NCBI GenBank assembly: GCA_021846795.1 | Contig: JAJZWG010000001.1 | Span: 1-45,371 of the forward strand | Direction of reading: 5' to 3' | Source: a bacterium | Lineage (GTDB): Bacteria > Patescibacteriota > Saccharimonadia > Saccharimonadales > UBA4665 | Length of the DNA: 45,371 bases | In this document: in pieces, positions 7,106-16,235 of the stretch | Layout of the letters: every line of letters starts with the position of its first letter | Numbering within the stretch: position 1 is the first letter of the stretch | The notes under the pieces: generated by a model | Databases searched by the model: none | Told to the model about the DNA's origin: nothing | The model's input: only the letters and a program-made list of their open reading frames with translations | Made by a program: the position numbers and the translations under genes

Positions 7106-7705
7106 ATGCAACCAGAACCCAACCAATCATTAAATTATGAAATGATTCAACATAGCAGCTATAATAATGGTTATATAACTGGTGTCTTATTAACTAAATA
7201 TTTACTAGAACTTGAAAAATCTAACCACGATGAATTAACTGGTTTATTAAACAGACGTGGATTAATTGATGAATTAAAAGATCAAGATTTAAGTAATTTT
7301 ACATTAATTTACTGCGACGTTAATAACTTTAAAAAAATTAATGATCTATTTGGTCACAATAAAGGTGACTATTTTTTACAGCAACTAGGTAATCAACTTA
7401 AAAAATCTTATCGTCCAGAAGATTTAATTGCTAGATTAGGGGGTGATGAATTTATTTTATTAATTAATCATCGACGAAGAGGTTTAGAAACTATCAACGA
7501 AGAAACTAAAATTAACCTAATTAAAAATCGGTTTTCTGAAATAGTCTCATCAATCATAACATCTCAACCTAATGAATATCATCAACAGAATTTAAATATA
7601 GCTTTTGGTGTAGTTAATTTTAAGACTAACGATGATTTATTTAGCATGATTGAACGAGCTGATCAGTTAATGTATCAATCTAAACGTAATCTTAAAGATC
7701 TTTAA
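7106..7705 (+). CDS. GGDEF-domain diguanylate cyclase, soluble
   Basis: 199 residues from the ATG at 7106; an upstream in-frame TTG at 7064 is less likely because a -10-like TATACT at 7092-7097 lies between them. The single domain begins with DELTGLLNRRG, then CDVNNFKKINDLFGHNKGD, then an intact RLGGDEF. An RPED sequence lies five residues before GGDEF, which fits the RxxD inhibitory I-site for c-di-GMP feedback. There is no transmembrane or recognisable sensor domain; about 45 residues precede the catalytic domain. It should make c-di-GMP from two GTP. Its 3' end overlaps dnaJ by 14 bases tail to tail. Confidence 0.9.
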   Translation: MQPEPNQSLNYEMIQHSSYNNGYITGVLLTKYLLELEKSNHDELTGLLNRRGLIDELKDQDLSNFTLIYCDVNNFKKINDLFGHNKGDYFLQQLGNQLKKSYRPEDLIARLGGDEFILLINHRRRGLETINEETKINLIKNRFSEIVSSIITSQPNEYHQQNLNIAFGVVNFKTNDDLFSMIERADQLMYQSKRNLKDL

Positions 7706-8774
7706 AAGTTTCCAATAATTCTTTTTGACGACGGTTTAAATGTGTTGGCGTATCAACATAAATAGTTACAATATGAGCTCCTCGTCCACTACCCTTAAAA
7801 TGAACTACGCCATGATTAGATAATTTAAAATCAGTACCATTTTGAGTACCAGCTGGTATTTTCATTCTAACTAAACCATCAATTGTATTAACATTAATTT
7901 CAGTACCTAAAGCAGCATCAATCATACTAATATGCTCAGAACTGAGAATTAAATCACCTTCTCTAGTAAATTTTTTATCAGCTTTTACTCTAATATTAAC
8001 ATACAGATCACCCTTCGAACCACCAGCTACTGCTTCACCATGTTCACGTAATCTAATCACTGCACCATCATCAATACCAGAAGGAATCTTAAGAGTAATT
8101 AATTGTTTTTTTAATCTAGTGCCTTTTCCTTTACAAACAGAACACAATTTTTCAGGTATTTTACCAGTTCCACGACAAGTTGGACAAATTGAAGCTTGTT
8201 GAATATTACCGAAAATTGTTCGACTAACGGTAACTACCTGTCCGTTACCATGACAAGTTGAACAAGTTTTCAATTCATAACCCGGCTCGACCGTTGAACC
8301 TTTACAATGCTCGCAGACATCGTCAAGGTTGATAGTTAATTCTATTTCAGTACCAAAAACAGCATCTCGAAAATCTATTTCAGCTTCAGCTTCAATATCT
8401 CTACCCTGTGATCGTTGTTGTTGAGAACTTCTGGTATTTTGGCCACCACCAAAAAAACTATTAAAAATATCACCAAAACCTAGGTCACCAAAGTCAAAAT
8501 TAATATTTTGGCCACCACCAAATCCTTCGAAACCATTAAATCCATTAAATCCGGCTGAACCACCAACTCCAGCTTTACCAAACTGATCATATCTTTGTCT
8601 TTTTTCAGGGTCTTTTAAAACCTCATAAGCTTCATTAATTTTTTTAAAATTTGCTTCATTGCCACCTCTATCAGGATGATGCTCAATGGCAGCTCGACGA
8701 AAAGCTTTTTTTATTTCATCAGGACTAGCATTTTTTGAAACACCAAGTATTTCATAATAATCATCGCTGGCCAT
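7692..8774 (-). CDS. dnaJ: Chaperone DnaJ (Hsp40)
   Basis: 360 residues. The J domain occupies 1-70 with the HPD motif at 33-35, which stimulates the ATPase of DnaK. A Gly/Phe-rich linker (about 70-120) follows, then four CxxC-x-G-type zinc motifs (CEHC, CSTC, CPTC, CSVC, about 153-217), then the substrate-binding C-terminal domains. The first zinc motif reads CEHCKGST, not CxxCxGxG. The start has an AAGGGAG ribosome site. It lies 20 bases downstream of dnaK on the same strand, so it is part of the CIRCE-controlled dnaK transcript. Confidence 0.96.
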   Translation of the reverse strand: MASDDYYEILGVSKNASPDEIKKAFRRAAIEHHPDRGGNEANFKKINEAYEVLKDPEKRQRYDQFGKAGVGGSAGFNGFNGFEGFGGGQNINFDFGDLGFGDIFNSFFGGGQNTRSSQQQRSQGRDIEAEAEIDFRDAVFGTEIELTINLDDVCEHCKGSTVEPGYELKTCSTCHGNGQVVTVSRTIFGNIQQASICPTCRGTGKIPEKLCSVCKGKGTRLKKQLITLKIPSGIDDGAVIRLREHGEAVAGGSKGDLYVNIRVKADKKFTREGDLILSSEHISMIDAALGTEINVNTIDGLVRMKIPAGTQNGTDFKLSNHGVVHFKGSGRGAHIVTIYVDTPTHLNRRQKELLETFKDL

Positions 8775-8794
8775 TAACTAGCATCTCCCTTATA

Positions 8795-10687
8795 TTATTT
8801 ATCAACAACTTCACCTTCTATTGGTTGATCAGTATCATTTTTTTTGTCTGATTGATCATTTGGTTGAGTTTCCTCTTTTGAAGCTTCATACATTTTAGCA
8901 CCAATTGGCATTAATTTATCGTTTAAAGTTTTAATAGCTTGTTCAATATCTTCCTTTGAACTACTTTCATTAGCGACTTTTTTGGCTTCTTCAATGGCTT
9001 CATTTAAAGTTTTTAAATCATCTTCAGAAATTTTATCCTTGCTATCGGTTGTTAATTTTTCGGCTTGATAAATAGTACTCTCTAATGTATTTTTAACTTC
9101 CACTAATTCTTTGCGTCGTTTATCTTCTTCTGCATGAGCTTCCGCTTCTTTAGCCATTTTTTCAACTTCTGATTTATCTAAATTACCTGAACCGGTAATA
9201 GTAATACTTTGCTCTTTGTTAGTACCTTTATCTTTTGCAGTTACATTTAAAATACCGTTAGCATCAATATTAAAAGTTACTTCAATCTGAGGTACGCCTC
9301 TTGGAGCTGGCGCAATTCCATCTAAAATAAATCGACCTAACGATTTATTACCATCAATCATTTCTCTTTCACCTTGAGCAACATGAATTTCAACTTGAGA
9401 TTGATTATCGGCAGCCGTGGAAAAAATTTCACTTTTAGAAGTTGGAATAGTAGTGTTTCGTTCAATTAATTTTGTCATTACGCCACCCATAGTCTCAATA
9501 CCTAAAGACAATGGAGTAACATCAAGTAATAAAACATCCTTAACGTCACCCTGTAAAACTCCACCTTGAATAGCTGCACCAATTGCCACTACTTCATCAG
9601 GATTAACACCTTTCATTGGATCTTTACCGAAAATAGCTTTAACTTTTTCTTGAACGGCTGGCATTCTAGTCATTCCACCAACCAAAACTACTGAACTAAT
9701 ATCACTAGCTTTCAAACCAGCATCTTTTAAAGCTTTTTGGCAAGGTTCAGCTGTTTTATCAATTAAATTAGCTACTAATTGTTCTAGTTTTGCTCGAGTC
9801 AATTTGTGTTCAAAATGTTTAGGACCATCGGCATCAGCTGTCAAAAATGGTAAATTAATATTAACTTCCTTGGCAGTTGATAATTCAATCTTAGCTTTTT
9901 CAGCTTCGTCTCTTAATCGCTGTAAAGCTGATTTATCATTACTAATATCAATACCCTGTTCTTTTTTAAATTCATCTATAAAATAATTAATAATCACTCG
10001 ATCAAAATCAGCTCCACCTAAATGAGTATCACCATTAGTTGATTTAACTTCAAAAACACCATCACCTAATTCCAAAATCGAAACATCAAATGTACCACCA
10101 CCCAGATCATAAACAGCAATTTTTTCGTCAGATTTTTCAGCTTTATCTAAACCATAAGCTAAAGCTGCAGCGGTTGGTTCATTAATAATTCTTTTAACTT
10201 CTAGTCCGGCTATTTTACCAGCATCTTTAGTAGCTTGTCTTTGACTATCATCAAAATAAGCCGGTACGGTAATGACAGCTTCGGTTACTTTATCGCCTAA
10301 AAATGCTTCAGCGTCAGTTTTTAATTTAGTTAAAATCATAGCACTAATTTCTTCGGGACTATAATCTTTATCACCCATTTTTACTTTAACCGAATTATCA
10401 CTTTTAATGATTTCATAACCCATTAGTTTTAAATCACGTTGAACTTCAGCATCGTTCCAATTTCTTCCAATCAATCTTTTGACTTCATAAATAGTATTCT
10501 TAGAATTAGTAACCTGTTGACGACGAGCTAATTGACCAACTAATCTTTCATTATTCTTACCAACAGCCACCACAGATGGTGTTGTTCTGTTGCCTTCAGC
10601 ATTGGCAATAATTTCAGGCTTTCCTGACTGCATAACAGCCATAGCTGAATTAGTTGTTCCTAAATCAATTCCAATTATTTTACTCAT
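8795..10687 (-). CDS. dnaK: Chaperone DnaK (Hsp70)
   Basis: 630 residues from MSKIIGIDLGTTNS. A start 11 codons further upstream is open, but AAAGGAGAT lies just before the ATG at 10687, so that start is chosen. The ATPase domain shows IGIDLGTTNSAMAV, DLGGGTFDVS and VGGMTRMP; the substrate domain contains VTPLSLGIET; the C-terminus is a charged lid ending EGEVVDK. It refolds proteins with DnaJ and GrpE in the cytoplasm. Its promoter lies at 10750-10778 inside a CIRCE element, giving a leader of about 55 bases. Confidence 0.97.
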   Translation of the reverse strand: MSKIIGIDLGTTNSAMAVMQSGKPEIIANAEGNRTTPSVVAVGKNNERLVGQLARRQQVTNSKNTIYEVKRLIGRNWNDAEVQRDLKLMGYEIIKSDNSVKVKMGDKDYSPEEISAMILTKLKTDAEAFLGDKVTEAVITVPAYFDDSQRQATKDAGKIAGLEVKRIINEPTAAALAYGLDKAEKSDEKIAVYDLGGGTFDVSILELGDGVFEVKSTNGDTHLGGADFDRVIINYFIDEFKKEQGIDISNDKSALQRLRDEAEKAKIELSTAKEVNINLPFLTADADGPKHFEHKLTRAKLEQLVANLIDKTAEPCQKALKDAGLKASDISSVVLVGGMTRMPAVQEKVKAIFGKDPMKGVNPDEVVAIGAAIQGGVLQGDVKDVLLLDVTPLSLGIETMGGVMTKLIERNTTIPTSKSEIFSTAADNQSQVEIHVAQGEREMIDGNKSLGRFILDGIAPAPRGVPQIEVTFNIDANGILNVTAKDKGTNKEQSITITGSGNLDKSEVEKMAKEAEAHAEEDKRRKELVEVKNTLESTIYQAEKLTTDSKDKISEDDLKTLNEAIEEAKKVANESSSKEDIEQAIKTLNDKLMPIGAKMYEASKEETQPNDQSDKKNDTDQPIEGEVVDK

Positions 10688-10749
10688 TTTTTTATCTCCT
10701 TTTTTGCAAATTATCAGCAATCTTAATATTCAACCGCTAACTTACATCT

Positions 10750-10787
10750 ATAGTAACTAATTAGCACTCAGCTGTCAAGAGTGCTAA
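10750..10787 (-). promoter_or_regulatory. CIRCE operator and embedded promoter of dnaK-dnaJ
   Basis: TTAGCACTC (10761-10769), nine-base spacer, GAGTGCTAA (10779-10787): a perfect CIRCE inverted repeat, the HrcA binding site. On the minus strand the spacer contains TTGACA (plus 10773-10778) and TACTAT lies 17 bases on (plus 10750-10755), so HrcA would sit on the -35 box. The right arm covers the stop codon of grpE. Confidence 0.93.
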
Positions 10788-11293
10788 TTAGTTTGTCTTT
10801 TTACTTTTACTAAAGCTGGTCTTAACACATCTGAATCAAGCATATAACCAGCCTGTAATTCTTCACTAACAATCTCATTTTCACCGTCCAAACTATCATC
10901 GACAGCAATTGCTTCATGAAAATTAGGGTCAAAAACCTGATTAAGACTAACAATTTTTCGAACTCCTAATTTTTCAAAAACAGTTTCAAACTGTTTAACA
11001 ATTCCATTAATACCTTCAATATAAGGATTATCTTTTAAATCTTTAGGCACATGCTTTAAAGATCTTTCAAAATTATCTACTATTGGTAATAAATCTTTAA
11101 TTATTTCAGTTTTATGATAAGCTGATAAAGCCTTTTTTTCTTCATCAAACCGACGACGCAAATTTATAGCATCAGCTCTTTCACGTTTTAATTGTTCAAC
11201 TAATTCTTGAATTTGATTAGTTAAATTTTCAATTTCATTAGATAATTCTTGAACGTTTGATTGACCTTTTTTATTGTGTTTTTCTTCTGGCAT
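10784..11293 (-). CDS. grpE: Nucleotide exchange factor GrpE
   Basis: 169 residues. The N-terminal half is a long, charged coiled coil (about 10-75, with ENLTNQIQELVEQLKRER) followed by the family's LLPIVDNFERSLKH region and a C-terminal beta domain ending GYMLDSDVLRPALVKVK, close to the GrpE signature. It releases ADP from DnaK. An AAGGAGAT ribosome site precedes the ATG. It lies 11 bases after hrcA and probably shares its transcript; its last codons overlap the CIRCE of dnaK. Confidence 0.95.
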   Translation of the reverse strand: MPEEKHNKKGQSNVQELSNEIENLTNQIQELVEQLKRERADAINLRRRFDEEKKALSAYHKTEIIKDLLPIVDNFERSLKHVPKDLKDNPYIEGINGIVKQFETVFEKLGVRKIVSLNQVFDPNFHEAIAVDDSLDGENEIVSEELQAGYMLDSDVLRPALVKVKRQTN

Positions 11294-11304
11294 TTTTTAT
11301 CTCC

Positions 11305-12009
11305 TTACAATATAATTCCAAGCTCTTGACCGGCTCTCTTAACTAATGACATAACATTACGATAACTTTGACGAGTTGGACCTAAAGTACCAATATAACT
11401 TTTATCTGAGAATTTACCTTTAAAACAAGAAATAATTAAAGTACATCCGGCTGATCGACCAACTGGGTTTTCTTGACCAATATAAACACTCAATGTTTCA
11501 TTGGGGGCAGCCTCTTTAATCCATGGCTCCAAATTATCTAATAATCTAGCCACTCTCATCACCTGTTGAGAATCAATAAATTCTGGTTGACCGAAAAGAT
11601 AACTCAATCCACTCATATATAGTTGATCGCCAATAGTAGCTAAAGCTAAATTATGGGTTAATTCTACTAAAGTATCAACGGCATTTTTAATAGCTTGTTC
11701 GGGTTCACCGCTATGAATTACCCTAGAAACTAAAGCATTTTCAAATCTTGGTTTATTAGAAGGAACTTGATCGGTAGTATTCAATAAATTAACATAAAAA
11801 CGATAACCCTTATCGGTTGGAATGCGACCAGCACTAGTATGAGGCTGAGCAATATACCCCATAGACTCTAATTCAAACATATCAGAACGAATTGTAGCCG
11901 AAGAAACTTGAAATACTTTAGACAATAAATTACTTCCCACTGGACTAGCAACCTCAGCGTATTGTTCAACAATTGCACAAAGAATATTTTTTTGTCGTTC
12001 AGTCATCAT
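11305..12009 (-). CDS. hrcA: Heat-inducible repressor HrcA, short form
   Basis: 234 residues, about 100 fewer than typical HrcA. The N-terminal winged helix (TERQKNILCAIVEQYAEVAS, then the SSATIRSDM recognition region and SAGRIPTDKGYRFYV) is well conserved. The rest covers a compact GAF-like part with a clear family ending (IGTLGPTRQSYRNVMSLV), so the missing length is internal, probably the inserted dimerisation region. HrcA represses CIRCE-bearing genes and depends on chaperones for folding. Its own promoter carries CIRCE, so it is autoregulated. ATG codons at 12009 and 12006 are both possible starts. Confidence 0.92.
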   Translation of the reverse strand: MMTERQKNILCAIVEQYAEVASPVGSNLLSKVFQVSSATIRSDMFELESMGYIAQPHTSAGRIPTDKGYRFYVNLLNTTDQVPSNKPRFENALVSRVIHSGEPEQAIKNAVDTLVELTHNLALATIGDQLYMSGLSYLFGQPEFIDSQQVMRVARLLDNLEPWIKEAAPNETLSVYIGQENPVGRSAGCTLIISCFKGKFSDKSYIGTLGPTRQSYRNVMSLVKRAGQELGIIL

Positions 12010-12036
12010 CTTTTAGCCTAAAATTTAATTAGTCTA

Positions 12037-12074
12037 AGTATAGCTTTTTGGCACTCAACTGTCAAGAGTGCTAA
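12037..12074 (-). promoter_or_regulatory. CIRCE operator and embedded promoter of hrcA-grpE
   Basis: TTGGCACTC (12048-12056), nine-base spacer, GAGTGCTAA (12066-12074): CIRCE with one mismatch in one arm. On the minus strand TTGACA (plus 12060-12065) lies in the spacer and TATACT (plus 12037-12042) follows 17 bases later. The element overlaps the 3' end of the guanylate-kinase-like gene. Confidence 0.92.
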
Positions 12075-12804
12075 ATTTATCAATAAATCGGCTAATTTCT
12101 AAATTTAAATTCTTTAATAAATTACTGTTATGTTGCTTGGTTGTTTTTAGATTATCAGTTTTTAAAAAAATATCTATTTGTTGAGCTGAATGTTTAAAAT
12201 CATTATTAATAATGATTTCACCAATTAAATCTTTAGAAAAACTTTTTAAAATTTTTTGAGCAGTTTTTAAACGCATTAATAATTCAGAAATAGGCATATT
12301 AGGATCTCTTCTATAAAGTCGACTCATCCAAACATCAAAGGAGGGTGGAATAATAAAAAATAACTTTGTTTTGTTACTATATTTTAAAATTTTTTGAGCT
12401 CCCCCTAAGTCAATATCGGTAATAGCAAATTTATTCATTTCTCGAGCTTTTTTAAGTTCACTAAGATTTAAACCTGAAACTTGTTGTTGATGTATAATTT
12501 CAGCTTCTAAATAGCTACCTTGCTTTAAACCTTTTAAAAATTGATCTTCATTGATGAAATTATATTCACGGCCATTTTTTTCTAAAATTCCGTTATTCAT
12601 TCTAGGTTGTCTAGTAGTATCAGAAATCAAGAAATAATACTGATCGGTTTGACATAATTGTTGAATAATCGTACTACGACCCGATCCAGAAAATCCTAAC
12701 AGTAAAACTAATTTGATTTGATTTAACAAATTTAGTTTAGCTTGATTAATCTGATAATCCTTTAAAGTTTCTTGAAATTGATCTAATTTAATTAACTGAT
12801 TCAT
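12055..12804 (-). CDS. Guanylate kinase-like protein with altered P-loop
   Basis: 249 residues. The central 170 residues follow guanylate kinase: GFSGSGRST at 37-45, TTRQPR with a GREYNFINEDQF segment (the GMP-binding lid region) and the AITDIDLGGAQ strand. In guanylate kinases the P-loop is G-x-S-G-x-G-K-S; here Arg43 replaces the catalytic Lys. About 30 residues precede the domain and about 60 follow it. The start overlaps the lepA stop (TAATG), so it is translationally coupled. It may be a non-catalytic or altered kinase; no other guanylate kinase is visible in the window. Confidence 0.75.
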   Translation of the reverse strand: MNQLIKLDQFQETLKDYQINQAKLNLLNQIKLVLLLGFSGSGRSTIIQQLCQTDQYYFLISDTTRQPRMNNGILEKNGREYNFINEDQFLKGLKQGSYLEAEIIHQQQVSGLNLSELKKAREMNKFAITDIDLGGAQKILKYSNKTKLFFIIPPSFDVWMSRLYRRDPNMPISELLMRLKTAQKILKSFSKDLIGEIIINNDFKHSAQQIDIFLKTDNLKTTKQHNSNLLKNLNLEISRFIDKFSTLDS

Positions 12805-14579
12805 TAGTCTCTCTTTAATAAAATTTGAAAAGCTTCAGCTGGAATATCAACTTTACCAAATTTTTTCATTCGACTTTTGCCTTTTTTCTGTTTAGCTAAA
12901 ACTTTCTTTTTTCTAGATACATCACCACCATAAAGGCCGGTTGTAACATCTTTTCGAAAAGCTGAAATATCTTCCCTGGCTATAATTTTACTATTAATAC
13001 CAGCCTGAAGAGAAACTTTAAAATTTTGACGAGGAATTATTTCTTTTAATTTTAAAACAACTTTTTGAGCTAATTGCCTTGATTCTTGACGATGAACAAT
13101 TGTTGATAAGGCATCAATTTTCTCTTGAGCTACATAAAAATCAACTTTAACTAAATCAGCTGGTCTATATTCCGCCATATCGTAATTAAATGAACCAAAT
13201 CCGCTAGTAATTGTTTTTAAATCATCGTAAAAATCTGTTAACAAATTAGCCAATGGCGCTTCAAAAGATATTAAAGCCTGGTTTTCAATATAACTAATAT
13301 TTTTTTGTTGACCACGATTAGTTGATATTAATTGAACAATCGCTCCAACAAAGTTTTTAGGACTAATTATTTCACCTTTAATCCAAGGCTCTTTAATAAG
13401 TTCAATAGCTGTAATATCGGGTAATTCAGTAGCGCTTTGAATATGTTTAATTAAGCCGTTTTTTAAAACTATTTCATAATCAGTTGAAGGGTTTGTAACA
13501 ATTAAGTCAATACCATATTCACGCTCTAATCTTTCTTTAACTATATCTAAATGTAATAACCCTAAAAAACCAATCCTTACTCCAAAACCTAAAATTGGTG
13601 AATTTTCTAAACTATATCTAAGTGCAGAGTCGTTTAAAGCTAACTTTTCTATAGCCATCTTTAAATCATTATAATATTCGTTACTAACTGGATAAAAACC
13701 GGCATAAACAAACGGCTTTACCTCTTTATAACCATCAAGCGGTAAAACATTAATTGATGTTTCTAAAGTTAAGGTATCACCAACTCGAGCATCTTGCGTT
13801 GAATGAAAATTAGTGACAACGTAACCAATTTCACCCGAAGATAAACCTTTCATTGAAAATTGTTGAGGTTTTAAAACACCAACTTCTAAAGCTTGCCCAG
13901 TAACCTTATTTGATAACATCATAATTCTTTGATTGGCTAATAATTGACCATCAAAAACTCTAATATACAAAACAACTCCGCGATAATCATCAAAATAAGA
14001 ATCAAATATTAAAGCGCGTAAACTATTTTGACTATATTCTGGCTGAGGAATATTAGTAATAACCGATCCTAATACATCTTCAACTCCTTGTCCTGTTTTA
14101 GCCGAAATTTTTAAAATCTTTGATCGATTAATTGCCAATAAATCAATTAATTCGTTTTCAACTTTTTCTACATTGGCGGCTGGTAAATCAACTTTATTAA
14201 TTACTGGAATAATTGTCAGGTTATTTTCAATAGCTAAATATAAATTAGCTAAAGTTTGAGCCTGGATACCTTGAGTAGCATCAACTACCAAGATTGCTCC
14301 TTCACAAGCTGCTAAAGATCTAGAAACTTCATAACTAAAATCTACATGGCCAGGTGTATCAATTAGATTTAATTCAAATCCTTTATAAATCATTTGAACT
14401 GAGGCTAATTTAATTGTTATACCTTTTTCACGTTCTAGATCCATTTTATCTAAAACTTGATTTTTCATTTGGCGAGCTTGAATTGTACCAGTTATTTCCA
14501 ATAAACGATCAGCTAAAGTTGACTTACCATGGTCGATATGAGCAATAATACAAAAATTACGAATATTCTTTTTAATCAT
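12804..14579 (-). CDS. lepA: Elongation factor 4 (LepA)
   Basis: 591 residues, the family's normal size. GTPase motifs are IAHIDHGKST (G1), DTPGHVDF (G3) and NKVDLP (G4); the C-terminal LepA domain ends with KVLAKQKKGKSRMKK, the family's RNA-binding tail. LepA is a ribosome-associated translational GTPase. It starts immediately after the murJ stop and overlaps the next gene by TAATG, so murJ, lepA and the kinase-like gene form a tight operon ahead of hrcA. A lepA-hrcA-grpE-dnaK-dnaJ order is also seen in Firmicutes. Confidence 0.96.
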   Translation of the reverse strand: MIKKNIRNFCIIAHIDHGKSTLADRLLEITGTIQARQMKNQVLDKMDLEREKGITIKLASVQMIYKGFELNLIDTPGHVDFSYEVSRSLAACEGAILVVDATQGIQAQTLANLYLAIENNLTIIPVINKVDLPAANVEKVENELIDLLAINRSKILKISAKTGQGVEDVLGSVITNIPQPEYSQNSLRALIFDSYFDDYRGVVLYIRVFDGQLLANQRIMMLSNKVTGQALEVGVLKPQQFSMKGLSSGEIGYVVTNFHSTQDARVGDTLTLETSINVLPLDGYKEVKPFVYAGFYPVSNEYYNDLKMAIEKLALNDSALRYSLENSPILGFGVRIGFLGLLHLDIVKERLEREYGIDLIVTNPSTDYEIVLKNGLIKHIQSATELPDITAIELIKEPWIKGEIISPKNFVGAIVQLISTNRGQQKNISYIENQALISFEAPLANLLTDFYDDLKTITSGFGSFNYDMAEYRPADLVKVDFYVAQEKIDALSTIVHRQESRQLAQKVVLKLKEIIPRQNFKVSLQAGINSKIIAREDISAFRKDVTTGLYGGDVSRKKKVLAKQKKGKSRMKKFGKVDIPAEAFQILLKRD

Positions 14580-16181
14580 TTAATATTGAATCTTAATTGG
14601 TTTAAGCATAAATTTTTTGACCGTTTTTAAGAATGGTTGAACTTCTTCAAGACGGAATAATGCTGAGGATAAAATATGAACTAAAAAAATTACTGCTACA
14701 ATTAAAAACAATTTACCACCCAAAACAATTACACCTTTATCTTTTAATTGTAATGGGTAAATTTGCACCATAATATAACCAGCGATACCACTAAATATAC
14801 TGGCTACACCAATTCTTGTAACACCTTTAAAAAAACTAAAGTCAAAAATTTTTTTATCGCGGATTATCATGACAGTAATTAAAATTAAAACTTCTGTTAC
14901 GCCAACTATCGATTGAGCAATAGCTAAACCAGCAATCCCAAATTCTGATTTTTGAGCTAAAGTAACCGCTAAAACAATATTTAAAGCAATCACAAAAAAA
15001 GACACAAAAAGAGGGGTTTTATTGTCTTTATGAGAATAAAACCATCTAGAAATAATTGAGTACATAATTCTAGAAAAAATAGCAAAAGTTAAAAACCCTA
15101 AAACAATTGATATATTATTATCACCTCTAGTATAAATTAATCTAGCCAAATAACCTCGACAATAAAAAGTCACAAAACAAACTGGAATACCAATCCAAAT
15201 CATTGTTTTTAATATTTGTCGAAAATCTTGACGAAATAAATCTGGTCGTTTTTGACTTAATCTTAAATTCAATCGTGGGAAGGCGGCTGTAGCAATCGTC
15301 GTACCAACTAACAAAATCGGGGCAGTCGATAATGTATAAGCATTGGCAAAATTAGAAATAGCTCCAGCTCCTAATCCACTAGCAATATGTGTTTCAACAA
15401 TATTTTCAATTTGATCAATTCCTTGATCAACTGAACGAGCTGGTAAATTACGTAAAACCTGTTTAAAATCTTTTGATCGCCATAAAATTTTCGGTTGCCA
15501 ATAAAAATTAGTTTTATAAAGACCAATAATCACAATCAATAATTGAATAATCGCACCAATTAACGCACCGATACCCAAACCAACTAAACCAATATTATGT
15601 CTAAATAAATAGATGCTTATTATAATTGAAGCATTATAAAACAATGGTGCTATAGCGTAGAAAAAGAACCTTCCCATAGTTTGCTGAACGCTAGTTAAAA
15701 TACCAGACAAAGTAAATAATAATGGATTAAAAGCTAAATATCTCATAATATTGGCGGCTGTATTTATTTCATCAGGCGGTAAATGAGGTGCTACAACATA
15801 TTGAATTAATGGATGAGCAAAAATAACTATTAAAATACCAACTACTAGCATTATTAAGGATAGTAAATTCATTAAGGAATCAGACAATTCCCACATAGCT
15901 CGTCTAGTACTATTTTGATACTTATCTGCTAAAATTGGAATAAAAGCTACACCTAAAGCTCCAGCCGATAAAGTAAAAAACAATAAGTCTGGAATGTTAA
16001 AAGCTGCAAAATAAGCATCAGTTGAATTAACACCAATTAGAGGAAAATTAGCGTTAACTAATTTAGTTCTCAGTAAACCAAGTAGCTGACCTAAAACCGT
16101 TGCAGCAATTAAAATAAAAGCAGCTGTAGAAACTGAAGATAATTTCTTTCTTGAACTAGTATTAGTTTTGGTTTCTTCCAT
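14580..16181 (-). CDS. murJ: Lipid II flippase MurJ
   Basis: 533 residues with about 14 hydrophobic helices. The N-terminus (AAFILIAATVLGQLLGLLRT, then a DAYFAAFNIPDLLF segment) is typical of MurJ/MviN of the MOP exporter superfamily, and conserved basic residues lie within the first helices. It moves lipid-linked peptidoglycan precursor to the outer face of the membrane, which implies that this organism makes or at least finishes a cell wall. It lies 55 bases after ftsH and abuts lepA. Confidence 0.92.
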   Translation of the reverse strand: MEETKTNTSSRKKLSSVSTAAFILIAATVLGQLLGLLRTKLVNANFPLIGVNSTDAYFAAFNIPDLLFFTLSAGALGVAFIPILADKYQNSTRRAMWELSDSLMNLLSLIMLVVGILIVIFAHPLIQYVVAPHLPPDEINTAANIMRYLAFNPLLFTLSGILTSVQQTMGRFFFYAIAPLFYNASIIISIYLFRHNIGLVGLGIGALIGAIIQLLIVIIGLYKTNFYWQPKILWRSKDFKQVLRNLPARSVDQGIDQIENIVETHIASGLGAGAISNFANAYTLSTAPILLVGTTIATAAFPRLNLRLSQKRPDLFRQDFRQILKTMIWIGIPVCFVTFYCRGYLARLIYTRGDNNISIVLGFLTFAIFSRIMYSIISRWFYSHKDNKTPLFVSFFVIALNIVLAVTLAQKSEFGIAGLAIAQSIVGVTEVLILITVMIIRDKKIFDFSFFKGVTRIGVASIFSGIAGYIMVQIYPLQLKDKGVIVLGGKLFLIVAVIFLVHILSSALFRLEEVQPFLKTVKKFMLKPIKIQY

Positions 16182-16235
16182 AAAATTACAATCAGTATAG
16201 AACAGATTATTCTAACTAGCTAGCAAAAAAACAAA

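Noticed and set aside
10688..10720. Upstream start for dnaK adding 11 residues
   Set aside because: The Shine-Dalgarno AAGGAG lies inside this stretch and serves the ATG at 10687, and DnaK normally starts at this point.
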